A stretch of 64,000 nucleotides of DNA from Tetrapisispora phaffii CBS 4417 (GCF_000236905.1 NC_016529.1:620001-684000), one strand, 5' to 3'; positions 29,800-39,396 are shown, numbered from the stretch's first letter. Numbers and translations: made by a program. The notes: a model not told the origin generated them from the letters alone.

Positions 29800-31134
29800 T
29801 TAATATTCGCTGGTTAATCTGCATAACAATTGTACTGTTTCATGAGGTGACGCAATCCAAAGGGTGCATCCGGCTAATCTGGCTTTAACATCGTTAGCTA
29901 AACCAGATGGATTAAATTGGTCACCGACATGTAAAGTCTCGTATGGCTTAATTGGATTATTTGGAGAATAAAAGTTTTGCAAGATTCTAACACCTAAATC
30001 CTTGCCACCGATATCACACCAAACATCACTACCGCCATCGAAACAACTGAATTGCACTCTTGTGGCAGGCTTAAATGTATCCAAGGTGTTTTGTAAAGTT
30101 AAAACAATCTCTTCTAGTTGCTCTCTTGACAATTTAACACGGACTGTTTTGCCTTTAATATGATCGAACTTTTCACCTGGCACTAAACCAACAGCCCTAC
30201 GCTTACGAATTAAAACAGTCTCTGGTGGTAGTTTTAAAGTTTTCTTCATGTGAATTAATGTCTGTTCAGCAAAATCTAAAGTAAGATCCATATCGGATTC
30301 TTCCCAGGTTCTCATTTCTGGTAATAACCACAAATCTTTATCGATTGGTCTGAAACCAAATTCACCTGTTTCAGGATTTTCAAAATATTGGAAAAGGTAA
30401 TTCGATTCACCACCCATGACAGTCAAATTACACTTTTGATCCTGAGTAAGCGAAGTTGAACTATAAATAGCAACCAGTAAACCATGCAATCTTTCTTGGT
30501 ATTTGAGCGCTTCGTCATAACCTGCTGCCGTACATATACCAACTCTGATATCTGATTCTAATAATCTTACCATATAAGGGACAACCGGATCTGAGTCTAC
30601 TAATGAACCTCCATCTTCATAAAGGGTGACATCACCATCAAATGTAACTAACTTCAAAGTATTAGAATTCAATCTTTTCTGCTTAATGAATTGGAAAACT
30701 TGAGCAGTGTTTAAAATATGTCTTATATCATTAAAACTTGGTGCAACCATTCTACGTTGAGAAATAGCCTTTTGCGAATCTTCCCATAAAAATGCCTCTT
30801 CTAAAGGTAATGCAGTAAAAAATGGGCCAATTGACGGTACCAATTGCTTCAATCTAGATTTCTCAACAATCTCATATTGTTTGCTAAATCCAACATCTTC
30901 ATTATCTAACAATCCGTTTTGTTTATCACTTTCAATCTTCTTATTAATCAAATTTTCAATATCTTGAAAAATCTCAGCATATTGTTTCCTAACTCTTTCT
31001 GTAGTTCCATCTTCGTTATCGTGTGAGACAGCATGCAACACAAATGGCGCTGCTAGCAGTCCCTTAATCCAATCAATAAACTCATCTTTACGATGGGCTT
31101 TCAATTGATATTCTACTCTGTACCTTGAAGACAT
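29800..31134 (-). CDS. ISN1: IMP-specific 5'-nucleotidase
   Basis: 444 codons, against 450 in S. cerevisiae. Isn1 hydrolyses IMP to inosine and phosphate in the cytosol. The haloacid-dehalogenase-like nucleophile motif is LVTFDGDVTLYED at about residues 163-175, with the two catalytic Asp of the DxDxT type. Further conserved blocks are VGICTAAGYDEALKY, SCFDGGSDVWCDIGGKDLGV and TLHVGDQFNPSGLANDVKAR, the last with the Mg-binding Asp. The gene is divergent from PNS1. Confidence 0.95.
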   Translation of the reverse strand: MSSRYRVEYQLKAHRKDEFIDWIKGLLAAPFVLHAVSHDNEDGTTERVRKQYAEIFQDIENLINKKIESDKQNGLLDNEDVGFSKQYEIVEKSRLKQLVPSIGPFFTALPLEEAFLWEDSQKAISQRRMVAPSFNDIRHILNTAQVFQFIKQKRLNSNTLKLVTFDGDVTLYEDGGSLVDSDPVVPYMVRLLESDIRVGICTAAGYDEALKYQERLHGLLVAIYSSTSLTQDQKCNLTVMGGESNYLFQYFENPETGEFGFRPIDKDLWLLPEMRTWEESDMDLTLDFAEQTLIHMKKTLKLPPETVLIRKRRAVGLVPGEKFDHIKGKTVRVKLSREQLEEIVLTLQNTLDTFKPATRVQFSCFDGGSDVWCDIGGKDLGVRILQNFYSPNNPIKPYETLHVGDQFNPSGLANDVKARLAGCTLWIASPHETVQLLCRLTSEY

Positions 31135-31630
31135 TTCTTTCGTATTTATTTATTGTTCAATTGTTCTTTATCTGTCTTTCTAAGTAACATTAATTTTTCA
31201 TTATCAATCATTAATTCCATTTAACCAAGAAGAAACATGAGTTGAATAAATATCATTTTAACCGCCAGTATTTATATTTATATTTATATAACTTTACATA
31301 TAGAGTAAAACTGAGATATCCGATATATCTCCACCCCTCTTTTACACAAGTGACCTTTGATCGTTTAATTCTTCAAAATCAAAACCTCACGTGACATGTA
31401 ACTCCGATTCTCAAAAGAGAAAAACTGTTGCAACCGCAAGGTGTCACTAAATAAGATTGTGACAGTAACTGGATTTATAGAGATATAATTGTAGTTTAAT
31501 AAGCAAATATATATCGTTAAATTGTTTTTAAATGGACTATGTAAAGATTAAAAGAAAACTGTAAAGAAGCAACCACTAATAAGTTTTGAAAGTTATTAAT
31601 CTGTATCTATATATATATATATGTATATAT
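31135..31630. promoter_or_regulatory. Divergent promoter ISN1 / PNS1 with CACGTG
   Basis: About 500 bp. CACGTGAC at 31388-31395 is a Cbf1/Pho4-type E-box. An (AT)n run (about 31607-31631) runs right up to the PNS1 start. A 5-codon upstream ORF starts at 31621 and overlaps the first in-frame PNS1 ATG. Confidence 0.65.
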
Positions 31631-33406
31631 ATGGGTGAGCTCACAAACATGGAAAAAAAAGATAACGAAATTGAACATCTTGAAGATATAAATCAATATT
31701 CAAGATATGAAGAAAACAATGGTAATTCTGGTGTGGTAAATTCGGCTGCAACTAATAATATGGAGAAAGATACAAGCCAAATAAACTCTGGTGGGCTGTC
31801 AGAGGCGGACCAAGAAAAGGACTCGAATCGTATTTTGCCGACGTCTGCTAAAGGAAATGCTGTCAATCAACCTCCAAGCCAACCTGTAAGTGGGAATAAA
31901 TATAATTTTGGTAATAACGAATATTATAATTTAGAATCTGAAACTGCAGGTGCACCCATTGTATCTTATGATGAAAAATTCCCAATTGAAGGCATTGAGA
32001 ATAAAAAACATTTTTGGTCAAGAATTAATGATTTCCCATTTACAATATTTTTTATACTGGTTGTGTTTGGTTTTATTGCAGTTGCAGCCCTTACTTTAAG
32101 ATCATGGGCTCAGGTGTATTCTTCCACTGGATCTGGGATATACAATTCAACAGCTACTGATACTTTAAATACAAACTCTGTGATTTTGTTGGTATTTGTA
32201 TGTGTTATCGCGGTCATTTTTGGACTTATTGGCTTGTTTACGTGTTATAAGTTTCCAAAGTTTTTCATATATGCTGGGATGTTGGTGAATATACTTTCAT
32301 GTTTAGGAACTGCAATAATGTACATGTCACTTAGATATTGGTCAACAGGTATCATTTTTTTAGTGTTTACTTTCTTCACTATTTGGTGCTATTGGGGAAT
32401 GAGATCAAGAATACCTTTAACAGTTATCATCTTGAAGACCATTATGGAAGTAATAACCAAACTTCCACAAATAATATATGTACAACTTATAGGAACAATA
32501 ATTTTGACGGCGTTCAGTTTCTTATTCTCTTCTGTTGTTGTATCCACGTATATTAAGTATGATCCTAAATCAGCAAACTCTGGATGCAATGTCTCAGGTG
32601 GAAGCTGTTCATATTCAAAGTTAGTAGGTATACTGGTATTTGTGTTTTTTAGTGGTTACTACATTACGGAGGTAATTAGAAATTGTATTCATGTCACAAT
32701 TTCTGGTATTTATGGATCATGGTATTACTGGTATAAAGTCCCAAATTCCTTTCCCAGGTGGCCAGCACTTGGCTCTTTTAAGAGGGCAATGACTACTTCC
32801 TTTGGGTCAATTTGTTTTGGCTCATTAATAGTTACCGTTATTGAAACAATCAAGGAAATTGTAAGATTGTTAAGACAAGGCAGTCAAGTTGATAACTCTT
32901 TTGGTTCCTTTGCCGGTATAGCATTTATATTCCTAGATTGGATAATTTCTTTCTTGCAATGGGTTGCGCAGTATTTCAATCATTATGCGTATTGTTTCAT
33001 TGCCTTATATGGGAAACCATATTTGAAGTCAGCTAAAGATACTTGGAACATGCTAAGAGATAAAGGCATCGATGCATTGATTAATGATAATTTGATTAAT
33101 GCAGCATTGGGTTTCTACGTATTGTTTGTATCATATATGTCGACTCTCTTTGCATTCCTATATTTAAGATTTACGACACCTGACTATAATAGTTCTGGTA
33201 CCTTCAATTTTCCATTAACTGCCTTCTCATTTTTAATTGCATTTCAAGTATGCAATGTCAGTGTAGAATGCATAAGATCGGGTGTTGCAACCTTCTTTGT
33301 AGCTCTATCTAAGGATCCAGAAGTGTATCAAAATGATTATCCAGAAAAGTTTGATGAGATATTCAATGCTTATCCGGATGTCTTAGATAAATTACGTCCT
33401 CATTAA
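31631..33406 (+). CDS. PNS1: Choline-transporter-like membrane protein Pns1
   Basis: 591 codons from the ATG at 31631, or 585 from the better-placed ATG at 31649 (A at -3); S. cerevisiae has 539. The N-terminal 130 residues are hydrophilic. About ten transmembrane helices of the CTL/SLC44 fold follow. Strongly conserved segments include ITLRAW-like ALTLRSWAQVYSSTGSGIY, GTAIMYMSLRYWSTGIIFLV, YFNHYAYCFIALYGKPYLKS and DALINDNLINAALGFYVLFV. The physiological role in yeast is unclear; the protein is at the plasma membrane. The orthologue is YOR161C. Here the gene lies next to ISN1, implying loss of the YOR156-160 genes or their rearrangement. Confidence 0.93.
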   Translation: MGELTNMEKKDNEIEHLEDINQYSRYEENNGNSGVVNSAATNNMEKDTSQINSGGLSEADQEKDSNRILPTSAKGNAVNQPPSQPVSGNKYNFGNNEYYNLESETAGAPIVSYDEKFPIEGIENKKHFWSRINDFPFTIFFILVVFGFIAVAALTLRSWAQVYSSTGSGIYNSTATDTLNTNSVILLVFVCVIAVIFGLIGLFTCYKFPKFFIYAGMLVNILSCLGTAIMYMSLRYWSTGIIFLVFTFFTIWCYWGMRSRIPLTVIILKTIMEVITKLPQIIYVQLIGTIILTAFSFLFSSVVVSTYIKYDPKSANSGCNVSGGSCSYSKLVGILVFVFFSGYYITEVIRNCIHVTISGIYGSWYYWYKVPNSFPRWPALGSFKRAMTTSFGSICFGSLIVTVIETIKEIVRLLRQGSQVDNSFGSFAGIAFIFLDWIISFLQWVAQYFNHYAYCFIALYGKPYLKSAKDTWNMLRDKGIDALINDNLINAALGFYVLFVSYMSTLFAFLYLRFTTPDYNSSGTFNFPLTAFSFLIAFQVCNVSVECIRSGVATFFVALSKDPEVYQNDYPEKFDEIFNAYPDVLDKLRPH

Positions 33407-33468
33407 GCTAAATAAAAGGTAATATTATTTATTGATGTATACTTATAGTATATATGTTCAACTGGGTT

Positions 33469-33476
33469 TATTTACA
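33469..33476 (-). promoter_or_regulatory. Puf3-type 3'UTR element downstream of PET123
   Basis: On the minus strand CATGTAAATA, a full CNUGUANAUA match, 139 bp beyond the PET123 stop. It lies between the convergent PNS1 and PET123 3' ends. Confidence 0.55.
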
Positions 33477-33614
33477 TGAATATAATTATTCTTAATAATC
33501 TAGTACACTTAGCATAGAACTAAGCAGTCCTCTTTTTGTTTGTAAATTCAAAATAAAGTAATATGTTATTTATATGAGTTCTATCATTTTAAATTCTAGT
33601 TTTGGTAGTTGTTT

Positions 33615-34508
33615 TTAAGAATTAGTGTTGTTTTCCAATTCATTATTTGTCTTTTGAACAAGGTCATTGAATTCTGCTGATTCATTTGATATATATTCTT
33701 TCACTTCCGGTAAACCAGTATGAGTACCAGCAACGGTACCAAATAATGCATCACCAATCATACTTTCATTCTTAGATTTTATTCTAGATGCACTCAAACT
33801 TAGTTTGGTCCTTAGTAAATCTGAAGTTTCCATGGAAAATGCTTCATCTATCTTTTTTATCAAATCTTGTTCTGTTACAATGAATTCATTGGTTGCGTGG
33901 TATAATTCAATTAATTTTTCTAACTTTCTTTCCTTTGCTTTGAATTCAATCACCTCTCTATTGTATTTTCTCTTCATATTCAATAATTCTTCCTCCTCTG
34001 GAGTTCTTAATCTGACTAGCGGCTCGTTGATCAATTTTTCCAATGTAGGAACAGTCAAATCTGAACTTTTTTCCTTCTCCAATTCTTTCAAATGTGCCTG
34101 CTTTTCTTGCTCCAATAGCATTTCTTTCTTCTTCATTAACTGTTCTACTCTTATCAATCTCTCCTCTTCGTTACGGAAAGCTTCCATTAGATATTCTCTA
34201 CGCAAACTAGCTTTAGTTTCTTTAATTTTCTGTTCCTTAGATTTTAATTCTTTTTTATTTTGAGGCAGTGGGACAGTCTTCGAAATCAATTCTTCAACAT
34301 TGATGAACACCACATCCGATTGAACTCTCTTAGAGCCCTTTGGATGCAATACCCCGTCTGCATACCCAACACCATTTCTACCGGTCTGTTTAGGTTGAGT
34401 TAACTTGCTCATTAACTCGGTTTGTCTAACTGTTGGTTTCTTCAAGATATTTCTTGTGGCAGGAAGAATACCACTTTTAAACCCATATTTCGCAGCACCT
34501 TTCCCCAT
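33615..34508 (-). CDS. PET123: Mitochondrial small-subunit ribosomal protein Pet123 (mS26)
   Basis: 297 codons from the ATG at 34506-34508. The frame extends nine codons further only to a TTG, and the S. cerevisiae protein also begins MGKGAAKYGFKSG. Conserved blocks are YADGVLHPKGSKRVQSDVVF, then REYLMEAFRNEEERLIR within a long Lys/Glu-rich coiled coil, EKSSDLTVPTLEKLINEPL, and LIELYHATNEFIVTEQDL. It is essential for mitochondrial translation. In S. cerevisiae it is YOR158W; here it converges with PNS1. A Reb1 core lies in its promoter (34751-34757), and a Puf3 element lies downstream. Confidence 0.95.
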   Translation of the reverse strand: MGKGAAKYGFKSGILPATRNILKKPTVRQTELMSKLTQPKQTGRNGVGYADGVLHPKGSKRVQSDVVFINVEELISKTVPLPQNKKELKSKEQKIKETKASLRREYLMEAFRNEEERLIRVEQLMKKKEMLLEQEKQAHLKELEKEKSSDLTVPTLEKLINEPLVRLRTPEEEELLNMKRKYNREVIEFKAKERKLEKLIELYHATNEFIVTEQDLIKKIDEAFSMETSDLLRTKLSLSASRIKSKNESMIGDALFGTVAGTHTGLPEVKEYISNESAEFNDLVQKTNNELENNTNS

Positions 34509-34909
34509 TTTGCAACTATTATTCAGTACGCTCAATTATACTCTAGTTTTTAGCGTCAAGCTGTCAATAATAAGAAATAAACAGTGTAAAGACAACTTGA
34601 TCGATTCGTTATTGTATTCTTTTTAATGATCGTTAAACTGTAGTGAATACTTCCTCTTTCTTTCTATGTAATTGTTTTTCTTAATGAGCTAAGTTTCAAT
34701 ATTTTAAATAGTAAGGATTTGGTATTATACATAGTTAAGCTACGTATTACCGGGTAAAGGCACTACAAAGAAACAATGTGGTTTATTATAATTGCATTAC
34801 ATGTATATATATACATAGAAGTGTAATGTAAGTTTTACGATTAGATTATAACTAACTAGAATTTAGCATTGGGTCATGAAGTGAAGGGGAAGAAGATTTT
34901 TGTTGCACA
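34509..34909. promoter_or_regulatory. PET123 promoter region with Reb1 site
   Basis: 401 bp. TTACCGGGTAA at about 34747-34757 contains a Reb1 core CGGGTAA (34751-34757). ADE8 ends on the far side in the same direction. Confidence 0.65.
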
Positions 34910-35554
34910 TCATAACTTATTATGTTCTTTCAAAGCCTTTATCGTAGCTTCCACTATAGCTGCATGTTCTTCTTGGTGAACTCTTGCTTCATAAGCTTCT
35001 AAAGTCTCGTTACCTGGTATAATTTGCAACTTTTTAACCACCAACGGTTCACCTCTATCGACTTCCTCTATGACATAGTGAACCATACAACCTGCTTCTA
35101 ACGGTTTATTTTGCTCTTGACATTGATTCCAAGCTAATTCAATCGCATGTGTAGTGCCATCAAATGCTCTAGGTAATGCAGGATGCAAATTAATTATTGG
35201 TATGGAATCTATATTACTTAGAAAAGTTTTTCCCAATATCAATAGCCAGCCTGCACATACGATCAAATCTGGAGAGTGTTTATTTATTATTATTGATAAG
35301 TCTTTTTCAAATGCTCTTCTTGCAATTTCACGATTTACTGTATCTTTTTTATCGATGTCTTTATTATATTGAAACAACGAATGTACTACCGTGGGTATAT
35401 TATTATTGTGCGCTCTTGTCAACCCATAAGCTTTCTTGCTTGAAGAAATAACAACACTAATGTCCACATTTTCCAACCGGCCAGTATTTTTAGCGTCGAT
35501 CAATGCTTGCAGATTAGAACCTGATCCTGAAATCAGTACAACAATCTTAGGCAT
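34910..35554 (-). CDS. ADE8: Phosphoribosylglycinamide formyltransferase (GART)
   Basis: 214 codons, exactly the S. cerevisiae length. The enzyme uses 10-formyl-THF to formylate GAR in step three of de novo purine synthesis. The N-terminal phosphate-binding loop VLISGSGSNLQALIDA and the catalytic block INLHPALPRAFDGTTHAIE (His at about 123) are intact. The downstream VHYVIEEVDRGEPLVVKK carries the catalytic Asp. Two TGACTC Gcn4/Bas1-type cores lie upstream. The gene is YDR408C in S. cerevisiae, next to SIZ1, as here. Confidence 0.97.
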   Translation of the reverse strand: MPKIVVLISGSGSNLQALIDAKNTGRLENVDISVVISSSKKAYGLTRAHNNNIPTVVHSLFQYNKDIDKKDTVNREIARRAFEKDLSIIINKHSPDLIVCAGWLLILGKTFLSNIDSIPIINLHPALPRAFDGTTHAIELAWNQCQEQNKPLEAGCMVHYVIEEVDRGEPLVVKKLQIIPGNETLEAYEARVHQEEHAAIVEATIKALKEHNKL

Positions 35555-36024
35555 TTGCAGTTGCTATATACATATATATTTATGTATATGTATATAGTCT
35601 ATATGTCTATCTATCTATCTCAGTCACACAAGTCCTGTATTCGTAAGAGGCCTATAAACTTAATAGACCATTTCACACTCAATTGAACTACCATCAGACC
35701 TGCAAAGGAACAACTAAGTTATATGGTATGGAACAAGATACCAGGTGTGTTTATACTTATGCTTGTGCCGATATATATATAAGTGATAGTGGATGTCTTT
35801 AGAGGAGTCATTTTGCTTCCATAGTATTAACAGCATTTCTTAACTATGCGTTTAATTTTCTGAGTTTGCGTGTGACCCGGCTCAGCGGTTATTTTTCTGT
35901 CCACCAATTTGCATCTTGCCTTGCAGCAGAAAAATGCACGCAGAGAGACACAGAGGACTGACTCTGTTGACACGAAAGATCCCTCCACTGCTGACCCGGT
36001 CTTCGATCAGCGGTGTTATGCGTG
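35555..36024. promoter_or_regulatory. ADE8 promoter region with two TGACTC cores
   Basis: Starting just 5' of ADE8, this holds (TA)n/(CTAT)n repeats (about 35565-35620). GAGTCA at 35805-35810 and TGACTC at 35959-35964 are the core bound by Bas1/Pho2 and Gcn4 in yeast ADE promoters. The region is broken by the assembly gap at 36025. Confidence 0.7.
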
Positions 36025-36388
36025 NNNNNNNNNNNNNNNNNNNNNNNNNNNNNNNNNNNNNNNNNNNNNNNNNNNNNNNNNNNNNNNNNNNNNNNNNNNN
36101 NNNNNNNNNNNNNNNNNNNNNNNNNNNNNNNNNNNNNNNNNNNNNNNNNNNNNNNNNNNNNNNNNNNNNNNNNNNNNNNNNNNNNNNNNNNNNNNNNNNN
36201 NNNNNNNNNNNNNNNNNNNNNNNNNNNNNNNNNNNNNNNNNNNNNNNNNNNNNNNNNNNNNNNNNNNNNNNNNNNNNNNNNNNNNNNNNNNNNNNNNNNN
36301 NNNNNNNNNNNNNNNNNNNNNNNNNNNNNNNNNNNNNNNNNNNNNNNNNNNNNNNNNNNNNNNNNNNNNNNNNNNNNNNNNNNNNNNN
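36025..36388. other. Assembly gap (364 N)
   Basis: A run of 364 N. The right flank starts with A plus ten G (36390-36399), then CGGAG. The content is unknown. Apparent ORFs crossing it are artefacts of translating N. Confidence 0.99.
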
Positions 36389-36963
36389 AGGGGGGGGGGC
36401 GGAGTGACACAAAAACAATTATCAGTTTAACTTGAAGTAGTTGTTTTTAAAAGGTATAAAAGGGATGCAAATTCTCCATTTATTCTCTCCATTCGATTTG
36501 CGATTTTCCTCCCTTTGCTGGGAGCCCTTGCAAATGATGGGTGTTGTTCTGTTACGAGTCAATTGACAACGTCTGTCTACTTTTGTGAGGTCTGCTGAAG
36601 GTTTAAGGTGGGTATATAGCTACGATTAGGGCCATAATAGTGCATGTATTGTCGCTAAGTCTTGAGAACTTGGTTTTTGACGCGACCGCCAAAGGGTCTG
36701 ACGGAACAAGTCATTTGTGGTGGGCGGGTAACTGCATGATTGATCTCATATTTCGATATGGTAAACACATCAAAATATCATGAATAATCCGAGTAGCTTA
36801 TCTGTTTATAAGTTCTTACAAACAAGTATTATCAGTTCACCATTCAATAATTCGTATATTCTGTCTAATACAAAAATATAGTCGCATTCCGGTATTCTAA
36901 ATTTACCTCCAATTGGAAATTTATTACCTTTGGAAGTCATTCAGTATAAATGAGAATATCTTA
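36389..36963. promoter_or_regulatory. Upstream region of SIZ-type gene with Reb1 site
   Basis: 575 bp between the gap and the SUMO-ligase ATG. A Reb1 core CGGGTAA is at 36725-36731. The in-frame stop TAA at 36898-36900 shows that the downstream ORF cannot extend left without splicing. No coding sequence for a SAP domain was seen here. Confidence 0.65.
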
Positions 36964-38526
36964 ATGAATGAGAGTTTAGATTTGATTAGCTTATCGTCGT
37001 CTAGCAACTCCCAGGATGAAGAAGTGTCTATTGCTATCGTTACTCGATTCAATGATATAAAGTTAGATGAAAATGTAAGTACTGATGACCATTTGACAAA
37101 GATTAAATTTAATGATTCTCCATTTTATAAACAGTTAAGTGTCATTCAAGATTCGATACTGTTAATAAATCCATGTGGTGGAAAACTTATAGATTCTGTT
37201 AAATTTACTATCGGAAATTCCGAATTGGAACTATTAAAAAATGATGAATCACATAGATTATGTTTATATTGTGGTGAATTGGATTCTAATGATCCACAAG
37301 TAGATCAATCAATTGAATTAAAATTTCCAACTCCATTAAAGTTAACAGTTAATAATAATTTAATAACTGAAAATCTGGTAGGTTTAAAGAAAAGGAAAGG
37401 AACAATTCATCCCGTGGATATAACACAATCTATTCAAAATGGCTATTCTAAAGACATTACTGTGTCGTTCGACCACGGTAAGGTAATAAAAAAATATGTA
37501 ACATATTGTTCCATTGTTAAAGTTTACTCAGTTAACCAATTATTGTCAAAAATTTTAGAAGAAAATGAACTGCTCCCTTTATCAAGTAGCGTAGCAAAAC
37601 TTAAAGATGGGAACGTAGATATTATCTCATCTTCCTTTGTAATATCATTATTGTGTCCAATATCTTTTTCGAAACTGAAATATCCAGTAGTATCCAAATA
37701 TTGCAATCATATAGAATGTTTCGATGTGTTCTGGTTTTTAACCTCACAGCAGCAAATCCCAACTTGGGAATGCCCCATTTGCAAAGTTAAATGCACTATT
37801 GAAGATTTAGTCATATCAGAATTTTTAATTGAATTACTAGAGGATTCAGAAGAGTCCACTGAAAAAATAGCCGTGTCCTCAGATGGTTCATGGGAAGAGC
37901 TCCTTGCAGAAAGTCAGTCAGATGATAGTTTTAGTGACGGGGATAATTCTATCATTATTGTCAATGCCATTGACTCAAAACAATCCAAAAACAGAGAACA
38001 GATAAGTGACGATAACAGTCAATTAGTTGTAATATCTGCACCAGATAATGGAAGTGAAAACATATCTATGGTAGAAGAAATTCAACAAGTGGATGATGAT
38101 TCGTACGATATGGACAACAGCATATTCCTATCATTAGATGACGATGCTACACGAGACTCGGTTGTTTTGAATCCAATCATTAAATCAACTAAAATCGTAA
38201 GTTCAGAACCGCTTATCAACAACTCTCATCAAAAATTAAAGAAAATACGTAATATATTAGGAACTCCACCATTGAAAAATGAAACACAATTTTCAAATTT
38301 TGAAGAAATTAATAATGATTCTTTAATTCAAACATCTGAAAGCTTTGGATCTTTTGAATTTTCTACCGAAAGCTTTACAAATGAAGATGATCACGCCATA
38401 GAAAAAGTTGTGAATACAGCTGACAATGTTCAAGACACTATTATTACAAAACGAACGCCCCAGTTGGGACTCAGATTACAAAGAGATCGTGGATCTGTAT
38501 CATTAAATGCATATATACAAGAATAA
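36964..38526 (+). CDS. Short PIAS/SIZ-family SUMO E3 ligase lacking SAP domain
   Basis: 520 codons from the ATG at 36964; an in-frame TTG 17 codons upstream is not a likely start. A PINIT domain (about residues 53-190; FNDSPFYKQLSVIQDSILLI, then HRLCLYCGEL) is followed by an SP-RING at about 231-277. The SP-RING has CPISFSKLKYPV, then CNHIECFDVFWF, then TWECPICKVKC. Candidate SUMO-interacting motifs are SIIIVNAID and QLVVISAPD. The acidic/Ser-rich tail ends without the long C-terminus of Siz1. S. cerevisiae Siz1 (904 aa) and Nfi1 (726 aa) carry an N-terminal SAP DNA-binding domain; only about 52 residues precede PINIT here. The order ADE8-here-DFM1 fits SIZ1, but the ohnologue NFI1 is equally possible, so no symbol is given. 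Confidence 0.88.
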   Translation: MNESLDLISLSSSSNSQDEEVSIAIVTRFNDIKLDENVSTDDHLTKIKFNDSPFYKQLSVIQDSILLINPCGGKLIDSVKFTIGNSELELLKNDESHRLCLYCGELDSNDPQVDQSIELKFPTPLKLTVNNNLITENLVGLKKRKGTIHPVDITQSIQNGYSKDITVSFDHGKVIKKYVTYCSIVKVYSVNQLLSKILEENELLPLSSSVAKLKDGNVDIISSSFVISLLCPISFSKLKYPVVSKYCNHIECFDVFWFLTSQQQIPTWECPICKVKCTIEDLVISEFLIELLEDSEESTEKIAVSSDGSWEELLAESQSDDSFSDGDNSIIIVNAIDSKQSKNREQISDDNSQLVVISAPDNGSENISMVEEIQQVDDDSYDMDNSIFLSLDDDATRDSVVLNPIIKSTKIVSSEPLINNSHQKLKKIRNILGTPPLKNETQFSNFEEINNDSLIQTSESFGSFEFSTESFTNEDDHAIEKVVNTADNVQDTIITKRTPQLGLRLQRDRGSVSLNAYIQE

Positions 38527-38637
38527 ATAAGCCTTAAAAATAAATTATATTTTGACAAATGCTGGGACTATATTTACTATTTATGTAAATATGTTATGTT
38601 ATGCAATGCTATGTGAGACATGGTATTAATATTTAAA

Positions 38638-39396
38638 TTACATAGTGCATCTTGTATCATTGTGCAACTTGAAACAACTGACGGAACAGATTTTCTCACC
38701 ACAATTGATACATCCTGATAGATCATCTGTTCCACCACAAATGGAACATATGGTAATGAATGGTAACACTTTAAAGTATTTTTTATTGTAAACATTACTG
38801 AATATAATATGTCTGTTTACATTATCTAAAGCTTCGACATAACTTTGCAGAGTTCTTTTACTCGATAATATCCTTTTTAATGCTGTAAGTCTATGTGAAG
38901 GTTTTTTCTGAGTTGCAGGTGGTTTAGTTGATTTATATGAAAGTTTTAAGTTTTTGGGGACGTCAAATTTGTTTTTACCACGAGTATTTGAACCTGATGA
39001 ATCTATTTTGTCTCTGTTGATATTGAATATTGTAGAGAGTAACCCAGGAACCTCGTACTGGTCATTTTTATTTTCTGTATCAAGTTCCATAAACCTCTTC
39101 CTAGATTGAATTATATCAGCTGGAGAAAACTTATCTGGTAAAGATTGATTACTGGAGTTTTTTTTATCTCTATGGTTTGTTGAGTCTTCGGTGACTTCAT
39201 CTGCATTACTAGTGTACAATTTAGCCTCCATATCAGCTAGCGAATAGTTAACACGTTTACTGTTCCTTGAAGATATAGTGGTAGACTTTATATTCTTCGA
39301 TACACCTTGTCTACCTTTGGTTCCATTTAAGGATGTGAAATATACGTTTGGATTGTACGTTCTGGGGTTAATTTCCTCCACAAGCTTCGATGGCAT
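38638..39396 (-). CDS. VPS71: SWR1 complex subunit Vps71/Swc6 (HIT zinc finger)
   Basis: 252 codons, against 280 in S. cerevisiae. The C-terminal 40 residues form a HIT-type zinc finger: CSICGG, then CINCGEKIC, SVSC, and a closing HNDTRC. A YL1/Arp6-binding segment precedes it (HRLTALKRILSSKRTLQSYV). Vps71/Swc6 joins Arp6 and Swc3/Swr1 to deposit histone H2A.Z. The N-terminal half is low-complexity and poorly conserved. In S. cerevisiae this gene is YML041C. Here it stands between the SIZ-type gene and DFM1, where S. cerevisiae has STE14 (YDR410C). Confidence 0.88.
   Translation of the reverse strand: MPSKLVEEINPRTYNPNVYFTSLNGTKGRQGVSKNIKSTTISSRNSKRVNYSLADMEAKLYTSNADEVTEDSTNHRDKKNSSNQSLPDKFSPADIIQSRKRFMELDTENKNDQYEVPGLLSTIFNINRDKIDSSGSNTRGKNKFDVPKNLKLSYKSTKPPATQKKPSHRLTALKRILSSKRTLQSYVEALDNVNRHIIFSNVYNKKYFKVLPFITICSICGGTDDLSGCINCGEKICSVSCFKLHNDTRCTM

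Noticed and set aside
35882..36435. Several overlapping ORFs across the N run
   Set aside because: They exist only because N is translated as X.
36913..36963. Longer start for the SIZ-type ligase
   Set aside because: The upstream start is TTG; the first ATG is at 36964.
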